The translations under genes and the position numbers were made by a program. Positions 1 to 9,551 of a stretch of 64,000 nucleotides of DNA are shown in pieces. The notes under the pieces were generated by a model. The model had not been told where the DNA came from. It worked only from the letters and a program-made list of their open reading frames with translations, and did not search any database. The DNA is from Arenibacter amylolyticus (GTDB lineage: Bacteria; Bacteroidota; Bacteroidia; Flavobacteriales; Flavobacteriaceae): contig NZ_MTAZ01000004.1 in NCBI RefSeq assembly GCF_002150785.1, positions 186,001 through 250,000 on the forward strand, read 5' to 3'. Numbering within the stretch: the stretch's first letter is position 1; every line of letters starts with the position of its first letter.

Positions 1-675
1 CTGACCGCCTTTTCCAAAATGTTCCATAAGGAATTCCAAGGATTTTTGTTTTAGGTCCAAGCCGGTAAATATTCCCAATTGATACATCTTGTCTGCGGTT
101 ACCTTCCCTACCCCGTGGAATTTTCGAATTTCCAGTTTTTCCAAAAAAGGTAGTACCTCTTCGGGGTTTACCGTTTTCTGTCCGTTGGGCTTGTTGTAAT
201 CACTGGCTATTTTGGCAATAAACTTATTTATGGAAATTCCTGCCGATGCGGTTAACCCTACCTCCTCCAAAATCCGTTTTCGTATTTCTGTCGCAATTAG
301 GGAGGCAGATGGATTTCCTTTTTTATTGTTGGTAACGTCTAAATAAGCCTCATCCAAGGAGAGGGGTTCTACTAAATCCGTATATTCCAGAAAAATATGC
401 CGTATATGGAGTGATATTTCCTTGTACCTATCAAACCTGGGAGGCACAAAAATAAGATCGGGGCAGTTTTTTTTGGCGAGATACCCGCTCATGGCGCTGC
501 GCACCCCAAATTTTCTTGCCTCATAACTAGCCGCGGCTACCACCCCTCTTTTTTCGGCCCCGCCAACGGCAAGGGGTTTCCCTTTTAAGGTAGGATCATC
601 CATTTGTTCTACGGAAGCGTAAAACGCATCCATATCCACATGGATTATTTTTCGTAGCGGAAAATCCATTTTCAT
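1..675 (-). CDS. dinB: DNA polymerase IV, N-terminal part (cut by window edge)
   Basis: This is a Y-family translesion DNA polymerase; 225 codons are present and the C-terminal part lies beyond the left edge. The start is taken at the ATG at 675, although ATG at 669 is also possible. The translated N-terminus carries the palm motif with D14-M-D16-A-F-Y, and the second catalytic pair S-L-D108-E109-A-Y is visible, followed by a helix-hairpin-helix-like segment (KFHGVGKVTADKM). Both metal-binding carboxylate positions are intact, so the enzyme should be active. The gene diverges from the NAD(P)-binding protein at 753. The frame stays open to base 1. Confidence 0.95.
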   Translation of the reverse strand, partial: MKMDFPLRKIIHVDMDAFYASVEQMDDPTLKGKPLAVGGAEKRGVVAAASYEARKFGVRSAMSGYLAKKNCPDLIFVPPRFDRYKEISLHIRHIFLEYTDLVEPLSLDEAYLDVTNNKKGNPSASLIATEIRKRILEEVGLTASAGISINKFIAKIASDYNKPNGQKTVNPEEVLPFLEKLEIRKFHGVGKVTADKMYQLGIFTGLDLKQKSLEFLMEHFGKGGQ

Positions 676-752
676 ACTGTAAATTTATAACAACTATAGG
701 GGAGTGGACCTATTTATTGGTTAAACTCGCACTGGATAAAAATAATAAGTCT

Positions 753-1430
753 ATGGATGCAGAATCAAAATCTGCCATTATATTGGGAGCCACCGGGTTA
801 ACAGGTGGTGTTTTGCTGAAGATGCTCTTGAAAGATGATCGCTATGCTAAAATAAAACTCTTTTCTAGATCTTCAGTAGGATTTACCCACCCCAAATTGG
901 AGGAGCATCTTGGGGATTTGAGGAAATTGGAAGAATTTAAATCTCTTTTTACTGCAGATGAGGTGTATTGCTGTATAGGAACCACCAAGGCCAAAACGCC
1001 GGACGCATCCATGTATAGGGAAATAGATCTTGGGATTCCGGAAGCAACGGCAAAACTTTGTAGTGCAAACAACATCCATACCCTATTGGTTATTTCGGCT
1101 TTGGGAGCCAATGCCAACAGTAGGGTTGGTTATAACAGGCTAAAAGGTGAAATGGAAGAGGCTGTAATGGATTATCATATTCCCAAAACACATTTTTTAC
1201 GTCCTTCCCTAATATCGGGCAAACGAGCAGAAAAAAGACCAGGGGAATGGTGGGCCAATCAGCTTATGAAGGTGTTGAATCTGGTGTTGGTAGGGCCTTT
1301 GGAAAAGTATAAGTCCATAAGACCGGAAGCCATTGCTGCGGCGATGGTCTGGTTGGCCAATAATAAATGCGAACAGCTGTATTTGGAATCGGATCAGCTT
1401 AGAAAGATAGCCAAGGACGAATTGGGGTAG
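753..1430 (+). CDS. NAD(P)-binding Rossmann protein, atypical SDR (HTATIP2-like)
   Basis: A 225-residue protein with an N-terminal dinucleotide-binding loop (ILGATGLTGG) right after the start, an internal SALGANANS segment and a Y-N-R-L-K-G-E motif that match the atypical short-chain dehydrogenase family related to HTATIP2/oxidoreductases. The frame is open to a TTG at 717, but the ATG at 753 puts the glycine-rich loop at the usual distance from the N-terminus and is preferred. The substrate is unknown. It lies 34 bases upstream of the CYTH gene on the same strand and could be co-transcribed with it. Confidence 0.8.
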   Translation: MDAESKSAIILGATGLTGGVLLKMLLKDDRYAKIKLFSRSSVGFTHPKLEEHLGDLRKLEEFKSLFTADEVYCCIGTTKAKTPDASMYREIDLGIPEATAKLCSANNIHTLLVISALGANANSRVGYNRLKGEMEEAVMDYHIPKTHFLRPSLISGKRAEKRPGEWWANQLMKVLNLVLVGPLEKYKSIRPEAIAAAMVWLANNKCEQLYLESDQLRKIAKDELG

Positions 1431-1464
1431 AAGTGGGTGGATTAAAATAAAACAAATCAACAAA

Positions 1465-1938
1465 GTGATAGAGATAGAACGTAAGTTTTTAGTGAATTCG
1501 GAGGCGTTTAAAGAAGATTCGGTGAATGCCAACAGGATTGTACAAGGTTTTCTCAATACCGATCCCCTGCGTACGGTAAGGGTGCGCATAAAGGGCGATA
1601 CTGGGTTTTTAACCGTTAAGGGAAAGGGGAATGACCAGGGTACTACCCGTTTTGAATGGGAGACCGTACTCCCTCTAAAAGAGGCGGAAGCCTTGTTGAA
1701 ACTGGCCGAGCCAGGAGTTATAGAGAAGATTAGGTATGAGGTTCCTAGGGGGAAACACCTATTTGAAATAGATGAATTCTTTGGCGATAATAGCGGACTT
1801 ATTGTTGCCGAAGTTGAATTGGAGCGGGAAGACGAGCCGTTTGAAATCCCGGATTGGTTGGGGAAAGAGGTCACCGGAAACCCCAAGTATTACAATTCGC
1901 AATTGAGTAAGCAACCTTTTAAAACATGGGAAAAATGA
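1465..1938 (+). CDS. CYTH domain protein (triphosphate tunnel metalloenzyme)
   Basis: 157 residues beginning with GTG. The second to seventh residues read I-E-I-E-R-K, the EXEXK signature of CYTH/triphosphate tunnel enzymes, which sits at the extreme N-terminus in this family and so fixes the GTG start. Alternating basic and acidic strands (RTVRVRIKG, FLTVKGKG, RFEWE, RYEV, FEIDEF, IVAEVELE) are the expected tunnel strands. Members hydrolyse inorganic tripolyphosphate or thiamine triphosphate, or act as class IV adenylate cyclases; the sequence alone does not decide which. It overlaps the next gene by ATGA, suggesting translational coupling. Confidence 0.9.
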   Translation: MIEIERKFLVNSEAFKEDSVNANRIVQGFLNTDPLRTVRVRIKGDTGFLTVKGKGNDQGTTRFEWETVLPLKEAEALLKLAEPGVIEKIRYEVPRGKHLFEIDEFFGDNSGLIVAEVELEREDEPFEIPDWLGKEVTGNPKYYNSQLSKQPFKTWEK

Positions 1939-2426
1939 AGTATTTAGGCTATTTGTTTCTTTTTGTATTGGTAATTGGCTGTAAGGAAACACCCGAAAAA
2001 GCGGTGGATGCCAAAGCGGAATTCCCCGCGGAAAAGGTATCTGTGTTAGAGACAAAACGGGAGTTGGAAGCAAGGGGATTTAAGATCTTCGACTATGTAG
2101 ACCAGAAAACCAAGGATACTATCTTGATGCAGCAATATTTTATGGCTTTTTTAAAAAGAGGCACAAATACCTCCCAATCCAAGGAGGAGCTAGATAGTCT
2201 ACAGGCACTCCACCTGGCCCATTTGGGAAACATGTACGAATTGGGCTATGCAGATATCTCCGGCCCCTTCGGCGACGATGGGGAGATCCGTGGGATCACC
2301 ATTTACAATGTACCTACCCTAAAGATGGCCGATAGCTTGGCTAATTTGGATCCCATGGTAGCAGCGGGTAGGCTCGCTATTGAAATACACCCATGGTGGG
2401 CTGCTAAGGGCTTTTCGCTACGTTAG
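1935..2426 (+). CDS. YCII-type domain lipoprotein
   Basis: 163-residue lipoprotein. The signal peptide ends in L-V-I-G-C, a lipobox, so the mature protein should be anchored by Cys16. The mature part ends in a YCII-related (dimeric alpha/beta barrel) domain: a central FLKRG strand, the helix around LQALHLAHLGNM, the GPFGDDGEIRGITIY turn and strand, and a final IEIHPWW strand. The ATG at 1935 gives the common 4-base ATGA overlap with the CYTH stop; the alternative ATG at 1926 adds only three residues. Function is unknown; YCII proteins are generally small dimers with a His/Asp pair. Confidence 0.8.
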   Translation: MKYLGYLFLFVLVIGCKETPEKAVDAKAEFPAEKVSVLETKRELEARGFKIFDYVDQKTKDTILMQQYFMAFLKRGTNTSQSKEELDSLQALHLAHLGNMYELGYADISGPFGDDGEIRGITIYNVPTLKMADSLANLDPMVAAGRLAIEIHPWWAAKGFSLR

Positions 2427-2459
2427 CGTCTTTCCCTATCCTTCTGGCCAGCGAGGGCC

Positions 2460-3107
2460 TTAAACCGCCATTAGAATGGCTACGTAGTGACAAACTGCGG
2501 CTGCCAGTACAAAAAAGTGCCAGATGGCATGATTAAAGGGATATTTTCTCCACAGATAAAAAATAACCCCAATAAGATAAAGGGCGCCCCCGATGAGAAT
2601 CATCGTCATTATTCCGGAAGGAATGGTCTCAAAAAAAGTGCGGCCCCCTACGATCATAATGCAGCCCATGGCAATGTAGATAAGGGTGGAAACAAGGTTC
2701 CATTTCCCGGTGAAAAAGATCTTGAAAATAATCCCTACAGCCGTTAGCCCCCACAACACGGATAAAAGGGTGATGCCAAAGGGGGTATTTAAATAAATCA
2801 ATAGAAATGGGGTATAGGTGCCAGAGATGAGGAAATAAATACTGATGTGATCCAGAATTTGAAAGATTCGTTTGGCCTGCGGGTGTTGAAACCCGTGATA
2901 AAGTGTAGAGAAAGTAAAAAGCTGCAGGAAACAGAATCCATAAATGGCCGCTCCAATAACTCCTGGAGTGTTATTGCTGGATATGGCAAAGGCTATTAAA
3001 ACGGGAATGCTTACAATCCCGAATATAATTCCAAATCCATGGATGATGCTGTTGACGAGCTCTTGCTGAATTTGGGCGTTGGAGTTGGTGGTTGGCATAA
3101 TCTTCAA
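2460..3107 (-). CDS. Hemolysin III family (PAQR-type) membrane protein
   Basis: 215 residues with seven predicted transmembrane segments. Conserved residues of the hemolysin III/TrhA/PAQR superfamily are present: N-S-I-I-H-G near the N-terminus, S-T-L-Y-H-G after the second helix, L-D-H-I-S-I-Y in the third, and H-A-I-W-H-F with a later C-H-Y at the C-terminus; the histidines and aspartate bind a metal in this superfamily. Bacterial members have been linked to membrane-fluidity homeostasis, and the original haemolysin name is misleading. It converges with the YCII lipoprotein with 33 bases between stops. Confidence 0.9.
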   Translation of the reverse strand: MKIMPTTNSNAQIQQELVNSIIHGFGIIFGIVSIPVLIAFAISSNNTPGVIGAAIYGFCFLQLFTFSTLYHGFQHPQAKRIFQILDHISIYFLISGTYTPFLLIYLNTPFGITLLSVLWGLTAVGIIFKIFFTGKWNLVSTLIYIAMGCIMIVGGRTFFETIPSGIMTMILIGGALYLIGVIFYLWRKYPFNHAIWHFFVLAAAVCHYVAILMAV

Positions 3108-3268
3108 TTAAAGCTATGGTATCTAAAGTATTCCCTTTGTTCAAATTTACAAAATTGGTTTCTCGATAAATACAAAGGATGCCCCTTGTCCCATATAACC
3201 GTCCCAACTTGTTCCCGGCTCAGGGGCGCACCGTACCTATACGTTGGCCCCCCGGAAAAAGCGCCAGC

Positions 3269-4669
3269 CTATCGCCAGCCTCCACCAAGGGCCTCATACA
3301 GGGTCACAATGGCGTTTAGCCTACCAAATTGGGAGTCTATTAATCTCAGTTCGGAATTAAGCGCATTTTGTCTGGCGGTCAATACTTCCAAGTAATTGGC
3401 AAATCCGTTGTTCAATAGTTCTTCAGAATAGGTCTCTGCTAGTGTATAAGAGGCAAGTTCCTTTTTTCGGGCTTCAATTTTCTGGCTTTCGGCCTCATAG
3501 GTGTACAAAGCGTCCGAAACTTCTTTTCCCGCAATTAAGAGCGTTTTTTTAAAGTTTAGCAGGGCTTGTTCCTGTTGGGCCTGTGATACCTCGTACTGTG
3601 TTCTTATTCTTCTTCCGTTCAATAGCGGCTGTGCTAGGGATCCCGCTAAATTGGAGAATAGGGAGCTGGCACTGAATAAATTATCCAATTCAAGGCTTTG
3701 AAATCCTCCCGAAGCAGTGAGTCGCAAGGAAGGGAAAAATTGGCTCCTTGCCACATTGGTTAGTTCAAAAGCATTGATCAAGCTGTACTCGGCCGCCATA
3801 ACATCGGGTCTGTTAACCAATAGGTCTGCTGGGACGCCCGTGGTTAATGCCGTATTTATTTGCTGGTCTTCCAGGGTGCTTCTTACGACCGTTTGCCCCG
3901 CTTCGCCTAGGAGGATGGAGAAGGTATTCTCTAATAGTTTTATATCCTTTTCTAGGTCTATCAACAAAATCTCGGTAGTGTACAATTGCGCCTCCGTCTG
4001 TTTTACCGCCACTTCCGTTACCTGTCCGGCATCCTTAAGGGCTTGTGTAGTAGTAAGGCTACTTTTTCTAGACGCTATGGTTTCTTTTAGGAGGTCTTTT
4101 TGCCTATCCAAGGCCAAGAGTCTAAAGTAAGTGCTGCCAATGGCGGCTATCAGGTGTGTTTTTACTGCCTGGTGGGCTGCCACAGTTTGTAGGTAGGAGG
4201 CCTGGGCAGCTCTGTCCATACTTCTGATTTTACCCCAGATATCGGCTTCCCAAGAAAGAGAAGCAGCAAGCTGATACTGTTCCGAGGCAGATCCGCCATT
4301 CAATCCCATCGGCCCGTTTTCTGAAAAAGTAGATCGGCCATAGCTAGCGGAGGCATCCAGGGTAGGATAATAACCCGATTTTCCTTGTTTTAAATAAGCC
4401 TGTGCCGCCTGTATGTTCTGAAGTGCAACCCTAATATCCAGGTTGTTTTCTAACCCTTGGTGGATATAATCCGTTAAAATGGGATCGGTGAACAATTCGG
4501 TCCATGATACCGTGGCCATGCTGAGGCTATCGGTCATCACATAATCGGTACGGTACAATGCCTCGTTTTCCAAAGAAGGTCTAACATAATCCTTGGCAGA
4601 GAAACAAGATTGCATCAATATCGGAATTATGGTCAATAAGATCAGTCGGTACAAAGTGTTGTTTTGCAT
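3269..4669 (-). CDS. RND efflux outer-membrane channel (OprM/NodT family)
   Basis: 466-residue TolC-like lipoprotein. The signal peptide ends L-M-Q-S-C with Cys22 as the likely lipidated residue. The body shows the two homologous halves of outer-membrane efflux proteins: long alternating helices (DIRVALQNIQAAQAYLKQ, VTEVAVKQTEAQLYTTE) and the signature turn VPADLLVNRPDV, which is diagnostic of NodT/OprM-type lipoproteins. It is the last gene of the efflux operon, 11 bases after the RND pump, and would form the exit duct through the outer membrane. Confidence 0.95.
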   Translation of the reverse strand: MQNNTLYRLILLTIIPILMQSCFSAKDYVRPSLENEALYRTDYVMTDSLSMATVSWTELFTDPILTDYIHQGLENNLDIRVALQNIQAAQAYLKQGKSGYYPTLDASASYGRSTFSENGPMGLNGGSASEQYQLAASLSWEADIWGKIRSMDRAAQASYLQTVAAHQAVKTHLIAAIGSTYFRLLALDRQKDLLKETIASRKSSLTTTQALKDAGQVTEVAVKQTEAQLYTTEILLIDLEKDIKLLENTFSILLGEAGQTVVRSTLEDQQINTALTTGVPADLLVNRPDVMAAEYSLINAFELTNVARSQFFPSLRLTASGGFQSLELDNLFSASSLFSNLAGSLAQPLLNGRRIRTQYEVSQAQQEQALLNFKKTLLIAGKEVSDALYTYEAESQKIEARKKELASYTLAETYSEELLNNGFANYLEVLTARQNALNSELRLIDSQFGRLNAIVTLYEALGGGWR

Positions 4670-4680
4670 AATATCTTCTA

Positions 4681-7600
4681 CTAATTTTCTTCAATGGTTT
4701 CTTCTGTGGGAACTCCAGTAACTTTTTCTTGAAGCCACTGGAAAAGGATAAATAAGACGGGTATAATAAAAACCCCGACTACTGTTCCTACTAACATACC
4801 GCCAACGGCACCTGTACCAATGGCATTGTTACCTGCGGCCCCTACACCCCTTGCTACTACCAATGGCATAAGCCCAAGGATAAATGCAAAGGAGGTCATT
4901 AAAATAGGTCTTAATCGAGCTCTAGCTCCCTCTAAGGCCGCCTCGGTAATAGAGAGGCCCTGCCTTCTTCGTTGAATAGCAAATTCCACAATAAGAATGG
5001 CGTTTTTTGCCAATAGTCCTATCAGCATAATCAAGGCAATCTGGAAATAAATATTGTTTTCCAAACCAAGGAATTTGGTCGATAAATAGGCGCCCGCTAC
5101 CCCAACGGGGAGTGAGAATAAAACCGCAAATGGCAGTAGATAACTTTCGTATTGGGCAGATAAAAAGAAATACACGAATACAATACTGAGCAAAAAGATG
5201 ACTCCAGACTGGCCGGCCGAAGCTATTTCTTCCCGTGTAATTCCGGAAAACGCAATCTCGTAGTTTTGAGGTAGATTTTGTTCTGCCACCTCTGTCACGG
5301 CCTTAATTGCATCCCCCGAACTATATCCTGCTGCTGCTGATCCATTTATAGTTACAGAATTAAATAGGTTAAATCTACTCACCGTCTGTGGACCATAGAC
5401 CCTGCTCAGGGTTACAAATTGGGAGACCGGGGCCATTTCGCCATTGTTATTCCTAACAAACATGCTATTTAGGCTGTTTTCGTCTCTGCGGTCATCGGGT
5501 TTTGCTTGTACCATCACCCTAAACTGTTTTCCAAACCTACTAAAGTCGGCCGTGTACAAGCCACCTATATACCCTTGTAAGGTCCGCAGTATACTGCTTA
5601 TCTCTACCCCAGCTTCTTTGGCTTTCGGAATGTTGATATCCATCTGCAGCTGAGGAAAATCCGTACTAAAGGAATTAGAGGCATAGCCAATTTCCGAACG
5701 TTGGGTAAGGGCTGCGGCAAAATTGTTTGCTATAGTGTCCATGGACCTAAGGCTTCCTGCGGAGCGGTCCAAAATCTGTACCTCAAATCCGTCCGAAGCT
5801 CCAAAACCCGGGATGCTAGGAGGGGTGAAAAATATAATATTAGCATCTGTGATATGCCCTGTCTTGGCAAATAACTGTTGGATAATGGTTTCTATGGAGG
5901 TTTCATCAGTGGTTCGCTTATCAAAATCTTCTAGAAGGATAAAACCCATACCATAGGAGCTACCCGCTCCGGAGAAAAAGTTTCTTCCTCCTTGTATGGA
6001 AGCGGTTCTTACCCCTTCTATGCTTTCAATAGACTTATAGATTTCCTCGGTAATACTAAAGGTTCGGTCTAAGGAAGCGCCTTTAGGAAGCTCCATATTC
6101 ATAAAGATCACACCCCTGTCCTCAGAGGGTACAAAACCTGTAGGGGTAGTGTTGTTCGCCCACCATATGCCCGCTACAGATACAAGTAATATCACTACTG
6201 TAACCCAGCTGTTCTTTACTAAAAACCTTAGGGATTTAACGTATTTGTGCGTGGTGGCTTCAAAACCAGCGTTAAAGGCCGTATAAAATCTATTGATGAC
6301 GGTCTTTTTCTTTTCCCCTTCCTTTTTGGTGGGTTTAAGGAAGATGGCACATAGTGCCGGACTCAGGGTTAAGGCGTTCACCGCAGAAATAAGAATGGCG
6401 ATTAAAAGGGTAACCCCAAATTGTTCATAGAAAACCCCAGACGGTCCTTGGATAAAGGTAATGGGGATAAAAACCGCTGCCATTACCAAGGTAATAGAAA
6501 CAATGGCCCCGCTAATTTCGTTCATGGCGCTTAAGGAGGCCTTCTTTGCCGAGGTGTATCCATCCTCCAGTTTTGCATGTACCGCTTCTACAACCACAAT
6601 GGCATCATCCACAACAATCCCAATTGCCAAAAGAAGGGCAAATAGGGTAAGGAGGTTCAGGGAATAGCCTAAAAGGTTTAGGAAGAAAAACGTTCCTATA
6701 ATGGATACCGGCACCGCAATAGCGGGAATTAAGGTCGATTTAAAATCTTGAAGGAAGAGGAATACCACAAGGAAAACCAATAAAAACGCCTCAATTAAGG
6801 TTATCTGCACCTTAGTCATGGACGCTGTGAGGAATTTATTGGTATCGAAATTTACAATATAGTCCACCCCAGGAGGGAACCCCTCTTTTAGCTCATCCAT
6901 TTTCTCATAGATCTGCTCTATGATCTGTTGTGCATTGGAGCCTGGAGTTTGAAAAACCCCAAAGCCGACTCCGGGATAGCCCCTTGCGCGACCAATAGAG
7001 GTGTAGGAAAACGCATCTAATTCTACTTCGGCAACGTCACTTAGCTTTAGAAACTGACCATTTCCCAGCGATTTAATAATAATGTTCTGATATTCTTCGG
7101 CAGTCTTATAGCGCCCCTTGTACTTTATAACATACTCAAAGGATTCCCCAGAGTTTTGACCAAGGGATCCGGCAGCAGCTTCCAAACTTTGCTCTCCAAT
7201 GGCTTGGGTAACATCCGTTACGGTTAAATTATAAGAGGTTAGCTTTACGGGGTCTAACCATACGCGCATGGCATAGTCCTTTCCTCCAAAAACATTTACA
7301 TCCCCAACCCCTTTAATACGTTGTAACTCTGGCTTAACGTTAATATTGAGGTAGTTCTGTACAAAGGTATCGTCATAATCTGGATTGGTAGAGTATAGGG
7401 AGGCGTACATAAGCGCCGAGCTTTGTCGCTTTTGGGTAATCACTCCAGATCGGATTACTTCTGCAGGCAACAATGCATTGGCACGTGCAACCCGGTTTTG
7501 TACGTTCACCGCAGCAATATCGGGATCTACCCCTTGCTCAAAATACACGGTAATACTAGCACTACCGGTGTTACTGGCAGTAGAGGTAATATAGGTCATG

Positions 7601-7821
7601 TCCTCTACCCCGTTAATTTGCTCCTCAATGGGGACTATTACACTTTCCAGAATGGTTTCGGCATTGGCCCCTGGGTAACTAGCGGATACCTGTACGGTAG
7701 GTGGGGCAATATCCGGGTATTGGGTTACCGGTAAGGTAAGGAACCCCAATCCGCCTAGTAATAACAGAATAATGGATATAACGGTGGAAAGTACGGGCCT
7801 TTCTATGAATGTCTTTAGCAT
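4681..7821 (-). CDS. RND multidrug efflux transporter (HAE1/AcrB-like)
   Basis: 1046 residues, the normal length for AcrB/MexB. Twelve transmembrane helices are apparent: one at residues 10-30, two clusters of five or six after the porter loops. The proton-relay residues are present: the adjacent aspartates in the fourth helix (GIVVDDAIVVVEAV) and the lysine in the tenth (GLLAKNAILIVEFA). The N-terminus MLKTFIERPVLSTVIS is typical of HAE1 pumps, which export hydrophobic and amphiphilic compounds from the periplasm using proton import. It sits between adaptor and channel genes with gaps of 6 and 11 bases, so the tripartite pump is made from one transcript. Confidence 0.97.
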   Translation of the reverse strand: MLKTFIERPVLSTVISIILLLLGGLGFLTLPVTQYPDIAPPTVQVSASYPGANAETILESVIVPIEEQINGVEDMTYITSTASNTGSASITVYFEQGVDPDIAAVNVQNRVARANALLPAEVIRSGVITQKRQSSALMYASLYSTNPDYDDTFVQNYLNINVKPELQRIKGVGDVNVFGGKDYAMRVWLDPVKLTSYNLTVTDVTQAIGEQSLEAAAGSLGQNSGESFEYVIKYKGRYKTAEEYQNIIIKSLGNGQFLKLSDVAEVELDAFSYTSIGRARGYPGVGFGVFQTPGSNAQQIIEQIYEKMDELKEGFPPGVDYIVNFDTNKFLTASMTKVQITLIEAFLLVFLVVFLFLQDFKSTLIPAIAVPVSIIGTFFFLNLLGYSLNLLTLFALLLAIGIVVDDAIVVVEAVHAKLEDGYTSAKKASLSAMNEISGAIVSITLVMAAVFIPITFIQGPSGVFYEQFGVTLLIAILISAVNALTLSPALCAIFLKPTKKEGEKKKTVINRFYTAFNAGFEATTHKYVKSLRFLVKNSWVTVVILLVSVAGIWWANNTTPTGFVPSEDRGVIFMNMELPKGASLDRTFSITEEIYKSIESIEGVRTASIQGGRNFFSGAGSSYGMGFILLEDFDKRTTDETSIETIIQQLFAKTGHITDANIIFFTPPSIPGFGASDGFEVQILDRSAGSLRSMDTIANNFAAALTQRSEIGYASNSFSTDFPQLQMDINIPKAKEAGVEISSILRTLQGYIGGLYTADFSRFGKQFRVMVQAKPDDRRDENSLNSMFVRNNNGEMAPVSQFVTLSRVYGPQTVSRFNLFNSVTINGSAAAGYSSGDAIKAVTEVAEQNLPQNYEIAFSGITREEIASAGQSGVIFLLSIVFVYFFLSAQYESYLLPFAVLFSLPVGVAGAYLSTKFLGLENNIYFQIALIMLIGLLAKNAILIVEFAIQRRRQGLSITEAALEGARARLRPILMTSFAFILGLMPLVVARGVGAAGNNAIGTGAVGGMLVGTVVGVFIIPVLFILFQWLQEKVTGVPTEETIEEN

Positions 7822-7827
7822 ACTGAT

Positions 7828-8937
7828 TTATTTAAAAACAGGATTGTAAGAGTTTATAATGCTATCCAAACTGGTAGGTTGTGGAATAATCGGCAGTCCT
7901 GGTCTTACTTTGCCAAGTCCGTTCGCCAGTATCTGTACGCCTTCTTCCAATCCCTCAATAACCGATAAGCCATTAACGGCAGCCTTAACGGTCACCGATT
8001 TAGAGACCAGGGTATCGCCTTGAACCAGGTATACAAACTTTTTTCCCTGCTGTTCGTAGGTGGAAAGGGTGGGGATCACCAATACATCGTCCATTTTATT
8101 GGGTAGAATAATGCTACCGCTGTTACCGTTTCTTAAAAGACCTTGGGGGTTGGGAAAGGTGGCTCTAAAAGTAACCGTCCCGGTTTTAACATTGATCTCT
8201 CCGCTTATTGTTTCTACTTTTCCGGGATGTTCGTACAAAGAACCATCGGCGAGGATTAATTGCACTGGGGGTATGTTTTGTACTTTTTCTTCCATGGAAT
8301 TGCCTTCCAATTCCCGTAGGAAGCCTAATAGATCCCTTTCATTCATCGAGAAAAAGGCATATACGTTCTCTATACTGGATATAGTGGTCAAGGGCACGGC
8401 ATCTTGGGCACTTACCAAGTTTCCTTTCCTAAAGGGTATGGAGCCTACTACGCCGTTAACCGGACTTTTTATCTGTGCGTAATCTATGGACGCGGCTATG
8501 CTCTGATAATTGCTCTTGGCCTGCTCCAGATTGGCTATGGCCGTTTCTAGCTGTACTTTGCTTATTATATTCTTTTCTACCAAAGGACGTAATTTATCTA
8601 CTTCCACTTGGGCAGAATGTACCCTGGCTTGTGCCGCGGCGGCATCCTGGGTAAGGGTTTGGGTTTCCAAGGTAAACAGTAATTGTCCTTTTTTTACCCG
8701 CTCACCCTCATCTACCAATACATCTTGGATATAGCCAGCTACCTTTGCGCGTACCTTACTATTAATGGTACCCTCTATACTGGTGGGGTATTTGGTAAAA
8801 TTATCCACGGATCTTTTCGCTACCTTAATTGTAGGGTAGGGAGCTGCTTCTTGCGAGCGAACCGAAGGTGCCTTTTCTCCACAGCCGCTGAACAAGGTGA
8901 TGCTGAGGACTAGGGTTGCAATTAGTGATCTTTTCAT
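7828..8937 (-). CDS. RND efflux periplasmic adaptor (membrane fusion protein)
   Basis: 369-residue lipoprotein with lipobox L-F-S-G-C (Cys19). The order is that of AcrA-type adaptors: a lipoyl half-domain (VRAKVAGYIQDVLVDEGERVKKGQ), a short coiled-coil hairpin with DAAAAQARVHSAQVEVDKL and QLETAIANLEQAKSNY arms, the second lipoyl half (IKSPVNGVVG), a beta-barrel domain, and a membrane-proximal domain. It links the inner-membrane pump to the outer channel. Its ATG overlaps the stop of the upstream regulator by four bases. Confidence 0.96.
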   Translation of the reverse strand: MKRSLIATLVLSITLFSGCGEKAPSVRSQEAAPYPTIKVAKRSVDNFTKYPTSIEGTINSKVRAKVAGYIQDVLVDEGERVKKGQLLFTLETQTLTQDAAAAQARVHSAQVEVDKLRPLVEKNIISKVQLETAIANLEQAKSNYQSIAASIDYAQIKSPVNGVVGSIPFRKGNLVSAQDAVPLTTISSIENVYAFFSMNERDLLGFLRELEGNSMEEKVQNIPPVQLILADGSLYEHPGKVETISGEINVKTGTVTFRATFPNPQGLLRNGNSGSIILPNKMDDVLVIPTLSTYEQQGKKFVYLVQGDTLVSKSVTVKAAVNGLSVIEGLEEGVQILANGLGKVRPGLPIIPQPTSLDSIINSYNPVFK

Positions 8938-9461
8938 TTGGAATTGGTGTTAGGGGTGTTTTCTAATTTTTCTTTGAGTTGCTTCAGATGGTCAATAAAA
9001 TAGTCTGCAAGCTTGGTATAGGTTTGTATGTATTGTAAGCCGGGCATTTGATCTAAGGAGGGGACGCCATCCTTAAACATGTTCTTTTTAAAACGATAGA
9101 CTTTTAAGTGCATTTCCTTTTCCATCTCCCACTGGGCTATTTTTTTATCCAATTGCTCCGTTAAATCGTTGGGAGCTATTTTAAAATAGCGTTTACGTTC
9201 CCCAGGCTTGGTAAAATAAACAATACGCCCAGCAGCCTGTAGTAGTTGTAAATTGGTGGAAATGGAACTTTTGCTGGCTTTTAGGCCCTCAACAAAGCTA
9301 TCAAAGGAAATGCCTTCTTCATCGGTAAGGATTAACATGGCAAAAATCCGTGCAGCAAGGGGAGACAATATTTTGTTGTTTTCAAAATATACCCCTAGCT
9401 CTTCAATCAGCTTATTTTTTTCCAGATCGTTTGTCAACGCTACCAAGTTTCTGCTAAACAT
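8934..9461 (-). CDS. GbsR/MarR-type transcriptional regulator of the efflux operon
   Basis: 175 residues with a winged helix-turn-helix at about residues 30-100 (ISFDSFVEGLKASKSSISTNLQLL, then a wing with GERKRYF), followed by a helical C-terminal dimerisation region. This arrangement fits the GbsR-like branch of MarR regulators that often precede RND operons in Bacteroidota. It is the first gene of the operon and overlaps the adaptor start by ATGA, which strongly suggests it represses or otherwise controls the pump in response to a ligand. The ligand cannot be read from sequence. Confidence 0.88.
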   Translation of the reverse strand: MFSRNLVALTNDLEKNKLIEELGVYFENNKILSPLAARIFAMLILTDEEGISFDSFVEGLKASKSSISTNLQLLQAAGRIVYFTKPGERKRYFKIAPNDLTEQLDKKIAQWEMEKEMHLKVYRFKKNMFKDGVPSLDQMPGLQYIQTYTKLADYFIDHLKQLKEKLENTPNTNSK

Positions 9462-9551
9462 ACAAACTTAGTATTGGTTCAGAAGAAAGCGAACCGAGAA
9501 CGCGTTAATTTTAAGTTAAAAATGAATGCCTTAAGGTGGGGGATCAGTGGA

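Noticed and set aside
717-752. TTG-start extension of the NAD(P)-binding protein.
   Set aside because: ATG at 753 places the glycine loop at the normal distance from the N-terminus.
1209-1886. A 225-codon minus-strand frame under the CYTH gene.
   Set aside because: Shadow of two real plus-strand genes; serine-rich and without motifs.
9462-9475. TAAGTTTG on the minus strand as promoter of the efflux regulator.
   Set aside because: It ends one base before the ATG, which would place transcription start inside the coding region, and no TTG lies at the right distance.
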